Source: Geodermatophilus obscurus
GTDB taxonomy: Bacteria; Actinomycetota; Actinomycetes; Mycobacteriales; Geodermatophilaceae
Assembly: GCF_900115395.1 (NCBI RefSeq)
Contig: NZ_FOWE01000001.1
Location: 558,001 to 622,000, forward strand
Length of the DNA: 64,000 bases
Direction of reading: 5' to 3'
Shown: positions 1 to 11,857 of the stretch, piece by piece
Layout of the letters: every line of letters begins with the position of its first letter
How positions within the stretch are numbered: position 1 is the stretch's first letter
Position numbers and translations under genes: made by a program
The notes under the pieces: model-generated
What the model saw: the letters and a program-made list of their open reading frames with translations, nothing else
Database searches by the model: none
Told to the model about the DNA's origin: nothing

Positions 1-2289
<2,289 letters not shown>

Positions 2290-2361
2290 CCACCCCGCCG
2301 CGCGCCGGTGACGGGGGCGTCACGGTCCCCGCGAGCCCCGGGCAGGGTGTCGGTCGGCGTG

Positions 2362-2367
2362 TATAGA
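2362..2367 (+). promoter_or_regulatory. Probable -10 element for arc
   Basis: TATAGA lies 41 nt before the arc start, in a locally AT-rich spot, and would give a leadered mRNA. No clear -35 is visible. Confidence 0.4.
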
Positions 2368-2407
2368 TTTGCCTCCTGGCTCCCCCCGATGTGTGCGGAG
2401 GTGCGCG

Positions 2408-4189
2408 ATGGGCCCCGGCCATGGCAATGGTCCCGACGAGTTCCGAGCGCGGCGCGAGCGTGACGTCTCCGCCCTGCTCTCCCAGATCTCCTACCTCGAG
2501 GAGGAGATCGGCCTGCTGCGCCGCAAGGTGTCCGACAGCCCGCGCCAGGTGCGCGCGCTGGAGGAGCGGATCGCCGAGGCGGAGGGCCGCGCGGCCTTCC
2601 TCTCCGAGCGCAACGACAAGCTGGCCGGCACGCTGCGCGACGCCCGCGAGCAGCTGGTCACGCTCAAGGAGGAGGTCGACCGGCTCGGCCAGCCGCCGTC
2701 GGGCTACGGCGTCTTCCTCGGCCGGCACGACGACGGCAGCGTCGACGTGTTCACCGGCGGCCGCAAGCTGCGGGTCTCGGTCTCCCCGGCCGTGGAGGGC
2801 GAGGCGCTGCGCCCCGGCCAGGAGGTCATGCTCAACGAGGCGATGAACGTCGTCGAGGCGCTCGGCTTCGAGAAGCAGGGCGACGTCGTCATGCTCAAGG
2901 AGCTCCTCGAGCCCGTCGACGGGCTCACCCGGCGGGCCCTGGTGATCGGCCACACCGACGAGGAGCGGGTCGTCTACCTGGCCGACTCCCTCACCGACCA
3001 GCCGCTGCGGGTCGGCGACTCGCTGCTGCTGGAGTCGCGGTCGGGCTACGTGTACGAGCGGATCCCCAAGAGCGAGGTCGAGGAGCTCGTCCTCGAGGAG
3101 GTCCCCGACATCGACTACTCCGACATCGGCGGCCTGTCCCGGCAGATCGAGCAGATCCGCGACGCCGTGGAGCTGCCGTTCCTGCACGCGGACCTCTTCC
3201 GCGAGTACGAGCTGCGCCCGCCGAAGGGCATCCTGCTCTACGGCCCGCCCGGCTGCGGCAAGACGCTGATCGCCAAGGCCGTGGCCAACTCGCTGGCCAA
3301 GAAGGTGTCCGCGGTGAAGGGGGAGGGGCAGGCCAAGTCCTACTTCCTCAACATCAAGGGCCCGGAGCTGCTCAACAAGTACGTCGGCGAGACCGAGCGG
3401 CACATCCGGCTGGTGTTCCAGCGGGCCCGCGAGAAGGCCAGCGAGGGCACGCCGGTCATCGTCTTCTTCGACGAGATGGACTCGATCTTCCGCACCCGCG
3501 GCTCGGGGGTGTCCTCCGACGTCGAGTCGACGATCGTCCCGCAGCTGCTCAGCGAGATCGACGGCGTCGAGGGCCTGGAGAACGTCATCGTCATCGGCGC
3601 CTCCAACCGCGAGGACATGATCGACCCGGCGATCCTGCGGCCCGGCCGCCTCGACGTGAAGATCAAGATCGAGCGGCCCGACGCGGAGGCGGCCCGCGAC
3701 ATCTTCAGCAAGTACCTGACGCCGACGCTGCCGATCCACCCCGACGACCTCGCCGAGAACGGCGGCAGCGCCGAGGCCACCATCCAGGCGATGATCCAGC
3801 GCACCGTCGAGCGGATGTACACCGAGAGCGAGGAGAACCGCTTCCTCGAGGTCACCTACGCCAACGGTGACAAGGAGGTCCTGTACTTCAAGGACTTCAA
3901 CTCCGGGGCGATGCTGCAGAACATCGTCGACCGCGCCAAGAAGATGGCCATCAAGGAGAGCCTCGAGGTCGGCTCCCGCGGCCTGCGGGTCGGCCACCTC
4001 ATGCAGGCGTGCGTCGACGAGTTCAAGGAGAACGAGGACCTGCCCAACACCACCAACCCCGACGACTGGGCGCGGATCTCGGGCAAGAAGGGCGAGCGGA
4101 TCGTCTACATCCGCACGCTCATCAGCGGCAAGGGCAGCGAGTCCGGCCGCGCGATCGACACGGCCACCAACACCGGCCAGTACCTCTGA
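2408..4189 (+). CDS. arc: Proteasome-associated AAA+ ATPase ARC/Mpa
   Basis: Hexameric ATPase that recognises Pup through its N-terminal coiled coil, unfolds pupylated proteins and threads them into the 20S proteasome. It has 593 residues (Mpa has 609). A coiled coil spans about 15-75 (heptads rich in Glu, Leu and Arg), followed by tandem OB folds to about 235. The AAA domain carries Walker A GPPGCGKT at 279-286, Walker B VFFDEMD near 352 and the arginine-finger stretch RPGRLD. The C-terminus is GQYL, with the penultimate Tyr that docks in the proteasome alpha-ring. Start ATG 2408 has a GGAGG ribosome site; the frame is open upstream but lacks family sequence. A strong hairpin follows the gene. 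Confidence 0.97.
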   Translation: MGPGHGNGPDEFRARRERDVSALLSQISYLEEEIGLLRRKVSDSPRQVRALEERIAEAEGRAAFLSERNDKLAGTLRDAREQLVTLKEEVDRLGQPPSGYGVFLGRHDDGSVDVFTGGRKLRVSVSPAVEGEALRPGQEVMLNEAMNVVEALGFEKQGDVVMLKELLEPVDGLTRRALVIGHTDEERVVYLADSLTDQPLRVGDSLLLESRSGYVYERIPKSEVEELVLEEVPDIDYSDIGGLSRQIEQIRDAVELPFLHADLFREYELRPPKGILLYGPPGCGKTLIAKAVANSLAKKVSAVKGEGQAKSYFLNIKGPELLNKYVGETERHIRLVFQRAREKASEGTPVIVFFDEMDSIFRTRGSGVSSDVESTIVPQLLSEIDGVEGLENVIVIGASNREDMIDPAILRPGRLDVKIKIERPDAEAARDIFSKYLTPTLPIHPDDLAENGGSAEATIQAMIQRTVERMYTESEENRFLEVTYANGDKEVLYFKDFNSGAMLQNIVDRAKKMAIKESLEVGSRGLRVGHLMQACVDEFKENEDLPNTTNPDDWARISGKKGERIVYIRTLISGKGSESGRAIDTATNTGQYL

Positions 4190-4195
4190 GCCCGA

Positions 4196-4226
4196 CCGGC
4201 CGCCGCGCTCCCGGCGCGGCGGCCGG
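4196..4226. terminator. Hairpin terminator after arc
   Basis: Perfect 13-bp stem (CCGGCCGCCGCGC with its complement) and a 5-nt loop, starting 7 nt after the arc stop. There is no U-tract, as is usual in high-GC actinobacteria. Confidence 0.6.
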
Positions 4227-4366
4227 CGGTGTCCCCGTGCGCGGCGGGCGGGCAGCGACCCGTCCGACGCCCCGGTCGTCGCGCCCCGGCGGCGTCGCGT
4301 GGTCCCTCGTGCCGCCGGTGGCCCCGGGCTCCCTGGCGGGCCCGGAGGGCGGGAGTCGGCGGGGCC

Positions 4367-4372
4367 TAGTCT
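4367..4372 (+). promoter_or_regulatory. Leaderless -10 element for dop
   Basis: TAGTCT exactly 7 nt before the dop ATG. It indicates that dop is transcribed apart from arc. Confidence 0.6.
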
Positions 4373-4379
4373 CGGTCGC

Positions 4380-5885
4380 ATGAGCGTCAGGCGGGTGATG
4401 GGCACCGAGATCGAGTACGGCATCTCGGTCCCCGGGCAGCCCACGGCCAACCCGACGACCCTCTCCAGCCAGGTGGTCAACGCCTGGGCGGTGGCCGACG
4501 CACCCACCCGCCGGCGCCCGCGCTGGGACTTCGAGGAGGAGTCGCCGCTGCGCGACGCCCGCGGGTTCGACCTCTCCCCGGCGCAGGCCCTCGACCACAA
4601 CGACCTCGACGAGGACTCCGGGATGGCCAACGTCATCCTCACCAACGGCGCCCGGCTCTACGTCGACCACGCCCACCCGGAGTACTCGACGCCGGAGGTC
4701 ACCAACCCGCGCGACGTCGTCCTGTGGGACAAGGCGGGGGAGCGGGTGATGGCCGAGGCCGCGCGCCGGGCCGCCCGCATCCCCGGCACCCAGCCGATCC
4801 AGCTGTACAAGAACAACACCGACGGCAAGGGCGCCAGCTACGGCGCGCACGAGAACTACCTGATGGACCGGCGGACGCCGTTCATCGACATCATCCGCGG
4901 GCTCGTCCCGTTCTTCGTGACCCGGCAGGTGTTCGCCGGCGCCGGGCGGGTGGGCATCGGCACCGAGGGCCGCACCCAGGGGTTCCAGATCTCCTCGCGC
5001 GCGGACTTCTTCGAGGTCGAGGTGGGCCTGGAGACGACGCTCAAGCGGCCGATCATCAACACCCGCGACGAGCCGCACGCCAACCCCGACGAGTACCGCC
5101 GGCTGCACGTGATCATCGGCGACGCCAACCTCGCCGAGCTGTCGACCTACCTCAAGGTCGGGACGACGTCGCTGGTGCTGGCGATGATCGAGGCCCGGGC
5201 GCTGACCGAGGACCTCACGATCGAGGAGCCGGTCGCAGCCCTGCAGGCGGTCAGCCACGACCCGTCGCTCACCTACCTCGTGCGGCTGCGCGACGGGAGG
5301 CGGATGACGGCGCTCGACGTCCAGCGCGCCTACCTCGACCAGGCAGCCGCCTTCGTCGAGCGCACCGGGGAGACCGACGCCCAGACCGCCGACGTGCTGC
5401 GCCGGTGGGCCGGGGTGCTCGACGACCTCGCGGCCGACCCCATGCGGCTGGCCGACCAGCTGGACTGGCCGGCGAAGCTGCGGCTGCTGGAGGGCTACCG
5501 CGCCCGCGACGGGCTGGGCTGGGGGGACTCCCGGCTGCAGCTCGTCGACCTGCAGTACTCCGACGTCCGCCCGGACAAGGGCCTCTACCACCGCCTGGTG
5601 GCGCGCGGCTCGATGCAGCGGCTGCTCAGCGACGACGAGGTGACCCGGGCGATGGTGACCCCGCCCGGCGACACCCGGGCCTACTTCCGGGGCGAGTGCC
5701 TGCGGCGCTTCCCCGCGCAGGTGGCCGCGGCATCGTGGGACTCGGTGGTGTTCGACCTCGGCCGGGAGAACCTCGTGCGCATCCCCACCATGGAGCCGCT
5801 CAAGGGGACCCGCGACCACGTGGGCGTGCTGTTCGAGTCGACGTCGAGCGCGCAGGAACTGGTCGACACGATCACCGGCGGGTGA
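4380..5885 (+). CDS. dop: Pup deamidase/depupylase Dop
   Basis: Converts the C-terminal Gln of Pup to Glu and removes Pup from substrates. It is a carboxylate-amine ligase-fold protein of 501 residues (about 505 in mycobacteria). The N-terminal GTEIEYG motif (residues 7-13) carries the metal-binding Glu. The insertion typical of Dop, absent from PafA, is visible as the long segment between residues 20 and 75. The start ATG 4380 fits both the leaderless -10 and the mycobacterial N-terminus. Dop activity is required here because the Pup encoded downstream ends in GGQ. The stop codon overlaps the GTG of the next gene (GTGA). Confidence 0.97.
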   Translation: MSVRRVMGTEIEYGISVPGQPTANPTTLSSQVVNAWAVADAPTRRRPRWDFEEESPLRDARGFDLSPAQALDHNDLDEDSGMANVILTNGARLYVDHAHPEYSTPEVTNPRDVVLWDKAGERVMAEAARRAARIPGTQPIQLYKNNTDGKGASYGAHENYLMDRRTPFIDIIRGLVPFFVTRQVFAGAGRVGIGTEGRTQGFQISSRADFFEVEVGLETTLKRPIINTRDEPHANPDEYRRLHVIIGDANLAELSTYLKVGTTSLVLAMIEARALTEDLTIEEPVAALQAVSHDPSLTYLVRLRDGRRMTALDVQRAYLDQAAAFVERTGETDAQTADVLRRWAGVLDDLAADPMRLADQLDWPAKLRLLEGYRARDGLGWGDSRLQLVDLQYSDVRPDKGLYHRLVARGSMQRLLSDDEVTRAMVTPPGDTRAYFRGECLRRFPAQVAAASWDSVVFDLGRENLVRIPTMEPLKGTRDHVGVLFESTSSAQELVDTITGG

Positions 5886-6868
5886 CGGACGGCCCGGTCG
5901 AGGTCGCCCGGCGGCTGGCCGGGGAGCTGCTCGCGCCCGCGGCCGCCGAGGTCGACGCCACCGGCGTCCTCCCGCGCGGGCAGCTGGACGCCCTGGCCGA
6001 CGCCGGTCTCTACGGCCTGGTCGGCCCGGCCGGCGCCGGGGGACTGGACGCCGACGGGGCGACGCTGGCCGCCGTCGTCGAGGAGCTCGCGGCCGGCGAC
6101 CTGGCGACCGCGTTCGTCTGGCTGCAGCACCACGGCGTCGTCGGCCGGCTGGCCGCCACCGGGCTGCACCCGGACCTGCTGGCCGACCTGTGCGCGGGGC
6201 GCCGGCGGGCCGGCATCGCGCTGCAGGCGGCCACCCGTCCGGACGCCGCGCCGGTCACCCTGCGACGCCACGGCGGCGACCCGGTGCTCGACGGCGCCGT
6301 GCCCTGGGTGACCGGCTGGGGACTGGTCGACGTCGTGCTCGTGGCCGCTCGCGACGGCGAGGACGTGGCGTTCGTCCTGGTCGACGCCGTCGAGGGGCCG
6401 GGCCTGGGCGTGGTGCCGCAGTCGCTGGTGGCGGTGCAGGCCAGCGCGACGGTCGAGCTCCGGCTGACCGGGCACCGGGTGTCCGCCGGCCGACTGCTCG
6501 GCAGCACCCCGCTGTCCCGGGTGCGGGCCGGGGACGCCGCCGGGCTGCGGCTCAACGGCTCGCTGGCGCTCGGGCTGGTGCGCCGGTGCTGCCGGATGGT
6601 CGGCCCCTCGCCGCTCGACGGCGAGCTGGACGCCGCCCGGGCACGTCTGGACGCCGCCGGGCCCGCCGACCTGCCCGCCGCGCGCGCCGAGGCGGCGGCC
6701 CTGGCCCACCGGGCCTCCGGTGCCCTGACGGTGGCCACCGGGAGTGCGTCGGTGCGGGCGGGCAGCGTGGCCGAGCGGACGGCCCGCGAGGCGCTGTTCC
6801 TGCTGGTGTTCGGCTCCCGGCCGGCGATCCGCGCGGCCCTGCTCGGCCGGTTCGGCGCAGCCCGGTGA
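5882..6868 (+). CDS. Acyl-CoA dehydrogenase-like protein
   Basis: A 328-residue protein resembling acyl-CoA dehydrogenases: N-terminal helical domain ([16 protein letters not shown]), beta-domain with a VTGWG segment near residue 140, and a shortened C-terminal helical domain. Full-length members have about 380 residues, so the C-terminal four-helix bundle is incomplete. I cannot identify a catalytic Glu. It starts at GTG 5882, overlaps dop by 4 nt and is therefore translationally coupled to it. Pup follows 72 nt later. In M. tuberculosis dop and pup are direct neighbours, so this is an added gene. Substrate unknown; a role in flavin-linked metabolism is inferred only from the fold. Confidence 0.75.
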   Translation: MTDGPVEVARRLAGELLAPAAAEVDATGVLPRGQLDALADAGLYGLVGPAGAGGLDADGATLAAVVEELAAGDLATAFVWLQHHGVVGRLAATGLHPDLLADLCAGRRRAGIALQAATRPDAAPVTLRRHGGDPVLDGAVPWVTGWGLVDVVLVAARDGEDVAFVLVDAVEGPGLGVVPQSLVAVQASATVELRLTGHRVSAGRLLGSTPLSRVRAGDAAGLRLNGSLALGLVRRCCRMVGPSPLDGELDAARARLDAAGPADLPAARAEAAALAHRASGALTVATGSASVRAGSVAERTAREALFLLVFGSRPAIRAALLGRFGAAR

Positions 6869-6940
6869 GACGGCCGGATGTCGGTACCTGCGGGTAGTTT
6901 CAGCGGCAGCACGCACCGTGCGCGCACCAGGGGAGGGCTC

Positions 6941-7150
6941 ATGGCCACCAGGGACACCGGCGGGCAGCAGCGCGCCACCCGCTCGCGTGAGGAAACCGAC
7001 GAGGTCGAGGCCTCGGTCGACACCGAGGTCGCCGAGCGGCACAAGGAGGTGTCCGAGGACGTCGACGCGATCCTCGACGAGATCGACGACGTCCTCGAGG
7101 AGAATGCAGAAGAATTTGTCAGGAGCTATGTTCAGAAGGGCGGACAATAG
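6941..7150 (+). CDS. pup: Prokaryotic ubiquitin-like protein Pup
   Basis: A 69-residue tag protein, ligated through its C-terminus to lysines of proteasome substrates. It is acidic and disordered, with the ARC-binding helix around residues 35-60 and the C-terminus QKGGQ, which needs deamidation by Dop. Start ATG 6941 has a GGGAGGG ribosome site. The oddity is codon use: up to about residue 53 nearly every codon ends in G or C, but the last 16 sense codons have only 7 of 16 ending in G or C (for example AAT, GCA, GAA, TTT, TAT, GTT, CAA). The boundary is sharp and the AT-richer DNA continues into the endonuclease remnant downstream. Confidence 0.97.
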   Translation: MATRDTGGQQRATRSREETDEVEASVDTEVAERHKEVSEDVDAILDEIDDVLEENAEEFVRSYVQKGGQ

Positions 7151-7162
7151 ACCGTTCTTCCG

Positions 7163-7790
7163 ACAGTTCTTCATCGGAAACAGTACACACCAAGTATTGT
7201 CGGGATTGTGGTGAGGAACGACCCGTCGCGGAGTTCACGTCCGACCGGTCGCGCCGTGATGGCCTGAGCTTCTACTCCCGAGTACACGCACGGCGTCGCC
7301 TCCTGAGAGCCAAGGACGCTCGCCAGGGTCCACCCAAGCGTCGGCATCGCCGCGAGATCTCGGTGCCCGACGGACACGAGTGGTGCCCGGACTGCGGCCA
7401 GGTGAAGCCGCTCGACGACTTCGTCGGCAACCGGAGTCAACCCTCAGGACGGCAGCCCTACTGCAAGCCCTGCCACAACGCTCGGGGCAGGGCGTCGAAG
7501 GACAGGATGGGTGGGTCGCGGACCTACCACCTCAAGAGGCGCTACGGCATCACTGCAGCAGGGCCGACTCGATGCTGGCGGAGCAGGGCGGCCTCTGCGC
7601 CATCTGCGTCAAGGCGCCGGCGGAGCACGTGGACCACTGCCACGAGACGGGTAGGGTCCGCGCGTTGCTGTGCTCCAACTGCAACGGCGGGCTCGGCCAG
7701 TTCAAGGACGACCCCGTTGTCCTGCGTGCCGCCGCTGAGTACGTCCTGCGCTACCGGGCGCTGCAGGCAGGGGAGGGCGCGGCTCTCTGA
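7163..7790 (+). pseudogene. Endonuclease VII-like HNH gene, frameshifted and without a canonical start
   Basis: Remnant of a recombination endonuclease VII-type HNH nuclease. Frame 1 (positions 1 mod 3) encodes two zinc-ribbon units: first YCRDCGEERPVAEF, whose second cysteine pair is lost, then WCPDCGQVKPLDDF followed by YCKPC. It continues to YHLKRRYGITAA. Near 7560 the reading must slip by one base to continue as ADSMLAEQGGLCAIC, then the nuclease core HVDHCHETGRVRALLCSNCN, ending at 7790. No ATG or GTG lies in the first frame between the end of pup and GTG 7363, which is inside the gene. Both the missing base and the decayed ribbon suggest loss of function. A programmed frameshift out of pup is an alternative I consider unlikely. 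As I recall, EndoVII-family genes occur near pup in other actinobacteria. Confidence 0.75.
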
Positions 7791-7800
7791 CCGGCCGGGT

Positions 7801-8454
7801 TCAGGACACCAGTAGCGCGCCCGCGGCGATCGCCGCCACCGACCCGACCGCGGTCAGCGCCCCGACGACGCGCTCGAACCCGTCCCGGGGACGGGGGCTC
7901 CCGTGGGGGAGCGCGTCCGGCCGCGCGGGGACGTCCCACGCCTCGCACAGCAGGCGCGGCAGTGCGAGCGCGAGCCGCTGCTGCCGGTCCAGCAGCAGCC
8001 GGCGCACCTCCGCGGCCTCCGGCAGCGCCTCGAGCTGCGACCAGGGGACCACCACGTGCCCTCCGGGGTCGGACAGCCCCACCGTGACCAGCCTCCCCGT
8101 GTCCTCGTCCCGGCCGACGGACACCGCCGTCACCCGCGCGAGGTCGACCCCGTGCGCGCCGAGCGGGGTCCGTCCGCTCAGCACCGTCCCGTCCAGCCGC
8201 AGCCGGCCGACGCCGTGGTGCCGCACCCGCGCGTGGAGGGTCCCGGCGGCCGGCAGCACCGCCGCCGTGGCCAGCACCGCCGCCCACATCGCGTCGCTGT
8301 CGAGCACCGCCCGCCCCCAGGCCGCACACAGCCCGCACAGCGCGACCAGGAGCAGCCCCGAGGCGGCCATCGCCGCCCGGCGCCGTCCCGCCGGCACCCG
8401 CGGCACCACCGGCTCCCCGGCCGGCCGATCGACCCTCGCCACCTGCTCGTCCAC
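7801..8454 (-). CDS. Membrane protein with PH-like domain
   Basis: A 217-residue protein with two N-terminal membrane segments (about residues 28-48 and 55-75), a central beta-rich region like bacterial PH-domain proteins (residues 80-145) and a C-terminal hydrophobic segment ending at the last residue. Start is GTG 8454. It runs opposite to pup and prcB, which it separates, so it cannot belong to the proteasome transcript. Function unknown; the PH assignment rests on pattern only. Confidence 0.7.
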   Translation of the reverse strand: MDEQVARVDRPAGEPVVPRVPAGRRRAAMAASGLLLVALCGLCAAWGRAVLDSDAMWAAVLATAAVLPAAGTLHARVRHHGVGRLRLDGTVLSGRTPLGAHGVDLARVTAVSVGRDEDTGRLVTVGLSDPGGHVVVPWSQLEALPEAAEVRRLLLDRQQRLALALPRLLCEAWDVPARPDALPHGSPRPRDGFERVVGALTAVGSVAAIAAGALLVS

Positions 8455-8628
8455 TGCGTCCCCCTCCGTCCGGTCGGTCCGGGCCGCGGCAACCTAGACG
8501 CCACGGCGCCCGCCGGCCAGGCCCGCCCGCGCCGCGGGCTCGCCGCCGTCCCCGCCGGTAGGGTCGGCGACGAGCCGCCGCGGCCCGGCCGCGGCACGTC
8601 GAGGAGCGACCCCGGACGGGGCGGAGAG

Positions 8629-9495
8629 GTGGACGGGTTGACCCAGTCGCACACCGGCCGGAGCGGCTTCCCGCCCGCCTACCTGGACCGGGTGGGCTCC
8701 TCGTTCACCGACTTCCTCGCGGTCACCGCGCCCGATCTGCTGCCGGGGAGGCGTCCGCTGCCGACCGTGAACGCCGGGGACCTCACACCGCACGGCACGA
8801 CGATCGTCGCCGTCACCTACGCCGGCGGCGTCCTCATGGGCGGCGACCGCCGCGCCACGATGGGCAACCTGATCTCCAGCCGCGACATCGAGAAGGTCTA
8901 CCCGGCCGACTCGTGGTCGGTGATCGGCATCGCCGGCGCCGCGGGCATCGCGATCGAGATGGTCCGGCTCTACCAGGTGGAGCTGGAGCACTACGAGAAG
9001 ATCGAGGGCCTGACCCTCAGCCTCGACGGCAAGGCCAACCGGCTCGCGCAGATGATCCGCGGCAACCTCGGCGCCGCCCTGCAGGGCCTCGCCGTCGTCC
9101 CGCTGTTCGCCGGCTTCGACCTCGACGCCGCCGAGGGCGCCACCCCGGGCCGGATCTTCAGCTACGACGTCACCGGCGGGAACTACGAGGAGCGCGGCTA
9201 CGCCGCCGTCGGCTCCGGCTCGCTGTTCGCCAAGAACTCGCTGAAGAAGACCTGGCGCTCGGGGCTGGACGCCGGTGCCGCGACGCGCACCGTCGTCGAG
9301 GCGCTCTACGACGCCGCCGACGACGACTCCGCCACCGGCGGGCCCGACCCGGTGCGGCGGCTGTACCCGATCGTCTACCGCGTCGACGCCGAGGGCGCCG
9401 TCCGGCTGACCGACGCCGAGGTGGCCGACGTCGCCGACGCGATCATCGGCGAGCGCGCCGCGGCCGACCGCGAGAACGTCGACCGGGGGGCCTGA
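8629..9495 (+). CDS. prcB: 20S proteasome beta subunit PrcB
   Basis: Catalytic subunit of the core protease, 288 residues. The propeptide is about 56 residues and ends at HG; autocleavage exposes Thr57 in [12 protein letters not shown], the nucleophile. The mature chain shows the conserved GGDRR. GTG 8629 gives a propeptide of nearly the mycobacterial length; TTG 8638, with better spacing to a GGAG ribosome site, is possible. A TAGGGT element near 8559 may be its promoter, needed because pup is separated by an opposite-strand gene. prcA follows after 5 nt. Confidence 0.97.
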   Translation: MDGLTQSHTGRSGFPPAYLDRVGSSFTDFLAVTAPDLLPGRRPLPTVNAGDLTPHGTTIVAVTYAGGVLMGGDRRATMGNLISSRDIEKVYPADSWSVIGIAGAAGIAIEMVRLYQVELEHYEKIEGLTLSLDGKANRLAQMIRGNLGAALQGLAVVPLFAGFDLDAAEGATPGRIFSYDVTGGNYEERGYAAVGSGSLFAKNSLKKTWRSGLDAGAATRTVVEALYDAADDDSATGGPDPVRRLYPIVYRVDAEGAVRLTDAEVADVADAIIGERAAADRENVDRGA

Positions 9496-9500
9496 CCGCC

Positions 9501-10448
9501 ATGACCATGCCGTACTACGCCTCGCCCGAGCAGCTGATGCGCGACCGCTCGGAGTACGCCCGCAAGGGCATCTCCCGCGGCCGCAGCGTCGCCGTCCTCA
9601 CCTACGCCGACGGCGTCCTGTTCATCGCCGAGAACCCCAGCTCCACGCTGCACAAGGTCGGCGAGCTCTACGACCGGATCGGCTTCGCCGCGGTCGGCCG
9701 CTACAGCGAGTTCGAGAGCCTGCGGGTGGCCGGCGTCCGGCTGGCCGACGTCCGCGGCTACTCCTACAACCGGCGCGACGTCACCGGCCGGGTCATCGCC
9801 AACGCCTACGCGCAGACCCTCGGTGAGATCTTCACCCAGCAGACCAAGCCCTACGAGGTCGAGCTGTGCGTGGCCGAGGTCGGTGCCGAGCCCGACGCCG
9901 ACCAGCTGTTCCGGCTCACCTTCGACGGGTCGATCGTCGACGAGCCCGACTTCGTCGTCATGGGCGGGCAGGCCGACGCCGTCACCGGGCACCTGCGGGA
10001 GAACTTCCGCCACGGCCTGGACCTCGCCGAGGCGCTGATGGTGGGCGTGCGCGCGCTGTCGGCGGTCAGCCCGGCGATGGCCGGCGGCAACGGCAACGGG
10101 CAGCTGCTCACCGCCGCGCAGCTGGAGGTCGCCGTGCTCGACCGCCGCCGTCCCAAGCGGGCCTTCCGCCGGGTGGTCGGCGCGGCGCTGGGCACCCTGC
10201 TCGGCGACCGGTCCGCGGGGGAGGTCGCCCCGCAGGGGGCCACGCACCCGCACTCGCCCAGCGCCTCCCAGCCGGGCACCCCGGCCGGCCTGGGTGACCC
10301 GGCCGCGCCGGACACCGTCGGCGGCGGTGACGGCTCGGGGGAGGGCTCGGGACCCCAGGCCGGGCCGGCGGACGGCGTGGGCGGCGGCACCGACGGCGGC
10401 ACCGACGGCGGCACGGGCGGGGGCACCGACGGCGGCACGGCGTCCTGA
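9501..10448 (+). CDS. prcA: 20S proteasome alpha subunit PrcA
   Basis: Structural alpha-ring subunit that forms the gate and docks ARC. Its N-terminus [21 protein letters not shown] (residues 3-23) is the typical gating segment. It is 315 residues long, about 65 more than M. tuberculosis PrcA. The excess is a C-terminal low-complexity tail rich in Gly, Pro, Ser, Asp and Thr, ending in a repeated [11 protein letters not shown] stretch encoded by 12-bp tandem repeats. The tail would project from the ring and is presumably disordered. Start is ATG 9501, 5 nt after prcB. Confidence 0.97.
   Translation: MTMPYYASPEQLMRDRSEYARKGISRGRSVAVLTYADGVLFIAENPSSTLHKVGELYDRIGFAAVGRYSEFESLRVAGVRLADVRGYSYNRRDVTGRVIANAYAQTLGEIFTQQTKPYEVELCVAEVGAEPDADQLFRLTFDGSIVDEPDFVVMGGQADAVTGHLRENFRHGLDLAEALMVGVRALSAVSPAMAGGNGNGQLLTAAQLEVAVLDRRRPKRAFRRVVGAALGTLLGDRSAGEVAPQGATHPHSPSASQPGTPAGLGDPAAPDTVGGGDGSGEGSGPQAGPADGVGGGTDGGTDGGTGGGTDGGTAS
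10381..10442 (+). repeat. 12-bp tandem repeats in the prcA tail
   Basis: Repeated GGCGGCACCGAC units with one variant, encoding GGTD repeats. Likely prone to length variation. Confidence 0.7.
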
Positions 10449-10483
10449 GTCCGCAGGAACCGGCCGGAGTCGCATCCGGCGCC

Positions 10484-10489
10484 TAGGCT
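10484..10489 (+). promoter_or_regulatory. Leaderless -10 element for pafA
   Basis: TAGGCT, 6 nt before the GTG start of pafA. Confidence 0.6.
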
Positions 10490-10495
10490 CGGTCC

Positions 10496-11854
10496 GTGGA
10501 CCGACGGATCTTCGGGATCGAGACCGAGTACGGCGTCACGTGCACGTTCCGGGGGCAGCGGCGGTTGTCCCCGGACGAGGTCGCGCGCTACCTGTTCCGC
10601 CGCGTGGTGTCCTGGGGCCGCAGCTCGAACGTGTTCCTGCGCAACGGGTCGCGGCTCTACCTCGACGTCGGCAGCCACCCCGAGTACGCCACCGCGGAGT
10701 GCGACGACCTCACCGAGCTCGTCGTCCACGACAAGGCCGGTGAGCGGATCCTGGAGGGCCTGCTCGTCGACGCCGAGCAGCGGCTGGCCGAGGAGGGCGT
10801 CACCGGCGACATCTACCTGTTCAAGAACAACACCGACTCGGCCGGCAACAGCTACGGCTGCCACGAGAACTACCTGGTGGGCCGGCACGGGGAGTTCTCC
10901 CGGCTGGCCGACGTGCTCATCCCGTTCCTGGTCAGCCGGCAGCTGGTGGTCGGCGCGGGGAAGGTGCTGCAGACCCCGCGCGGGGCGATCTACTGCGTCA
11001 GCCAGCGCGCCGAGCACATCTGGGAGGGCGTGTCCTCCGCGACCACGCGGTCGCGGCCGATCATCAACACCCGCGACGAGCCGCACGCCGACGCCGAGCG
11101 CTACCGGCGGCTGCACGTCATCGTCGGCGACTCCAACATGAGCGAGACGACGACGCTGCTCAAGGTCACCATCACCGACCTGGTGCTGCGGATGATCGAG
11201 GCCGGGGTGCCGATCAAGGACATGGCGCTGGAGAACCCGATCCGCGCGATCCGCGAGATCAGCCACGACACCACCGGACGCCGCAAGGTGCGCCTGGCCA
11301 ACGGCCGGGAGATGAGCGCGCTGGAGATCCAGGCGGAGTACCACTCGCGGGCGGCGGAGTTCGTCGACCGGGAGGGCTTCGGCCCGGTGCACCGGCAGAT
11401 GCTCGAGCTGTGGGGGCGGGTGCTCAAGGCCGTCGACTCCGGCGACCTGTCCCTCATCGACCGCGAGATCGACTGGGCGATCAAGCTCTCCCTCATCGAG
11501 CGCTACCGCGCCAAGCGCGACCTGACGCTGTCCTCGCCGCGGGTGGCGCAGATGGACCTCGCCTACCACGACATCTCCCGCACCCGCGGGCTGTACTACC
11601 TGCTGGAGCGGGCCGGGCAGGTCGAGCGGGTGGCGCACGAGCCGCGGGTGTTCGAGGCCAAGAACGTGCCCCCGCAGACCACCCGCGCCAAGCTGCGCGG
11701 GGAGTTCATCCGCCGCGCCCAGGAGAAGCGGCGCGACTTCACCGTCGACTGGGTGCACCTCAAGCTCAACGACCAGGCCCAGCGCACCGTGCTGTGCAAG
11801 GACCCGTTCAAGAGCGTCGACGAGCGCGTCGAGAAGCTCATCGCCAGCATGTGA
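10496..11854 (+). CDS. pafA: Pup-protein ligase PafA
   Basis: Uses ATP to activate the C-terminal Glu of deamidated Pup and joins it to substrate lysines. It has 452 residues, the usual length, with the carboxylate-amine ligase motif GIETEYGVT at residues 6-14 and a strongly conserved C-terminal domain ([15 protein letters not shown]). It lacks the long Dop-specific loop after the first strand, which separates it from Dop. Start GTG 10496 follows a leaderless -10. The SDR gene begins 3 nt after its stop. Confidence 0.97.
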   Translation: MDRRIFGIETEYGVTCTFRGQRRLSPDEVARYLFRRVVSWGRSSNVFLRNGSRLYLDVGSHPEYATAECDDLTELVVHDKAGERILEGLLVDAEQRLAEEGVTGDIYLFKNNTDSAGNSYGCHENYLVGRHGEFSRLADVLIPFLVSRQLVVGAGKVLQTPRGAIYCVSQRAEHIWEGVSSATTRSRPIINTRDEPHADAERYRRLHVIVGDSNMSETTTLLKVTITDLVLRMIEAGVPIKDMALENPIRAIREISHDTTGRRKVRLANGREMSALEIQAEYHSRAAEFVDREGFGPVHRQMLELWGRVLKAVDSGDLSLIDREIDWAIKLSLIERYRAKRDLTLSSPRVAQMDLAYHDISRTRGLYYLLERAGQVERVAHEPRVFEAKNVPPQTTRAKLRGEFIRRAQEKRRDFTVDWVHLKLNDQAQRTVLCKDPFKSVDERVEKLIASM

Positions 11855-11857
11855 CCC

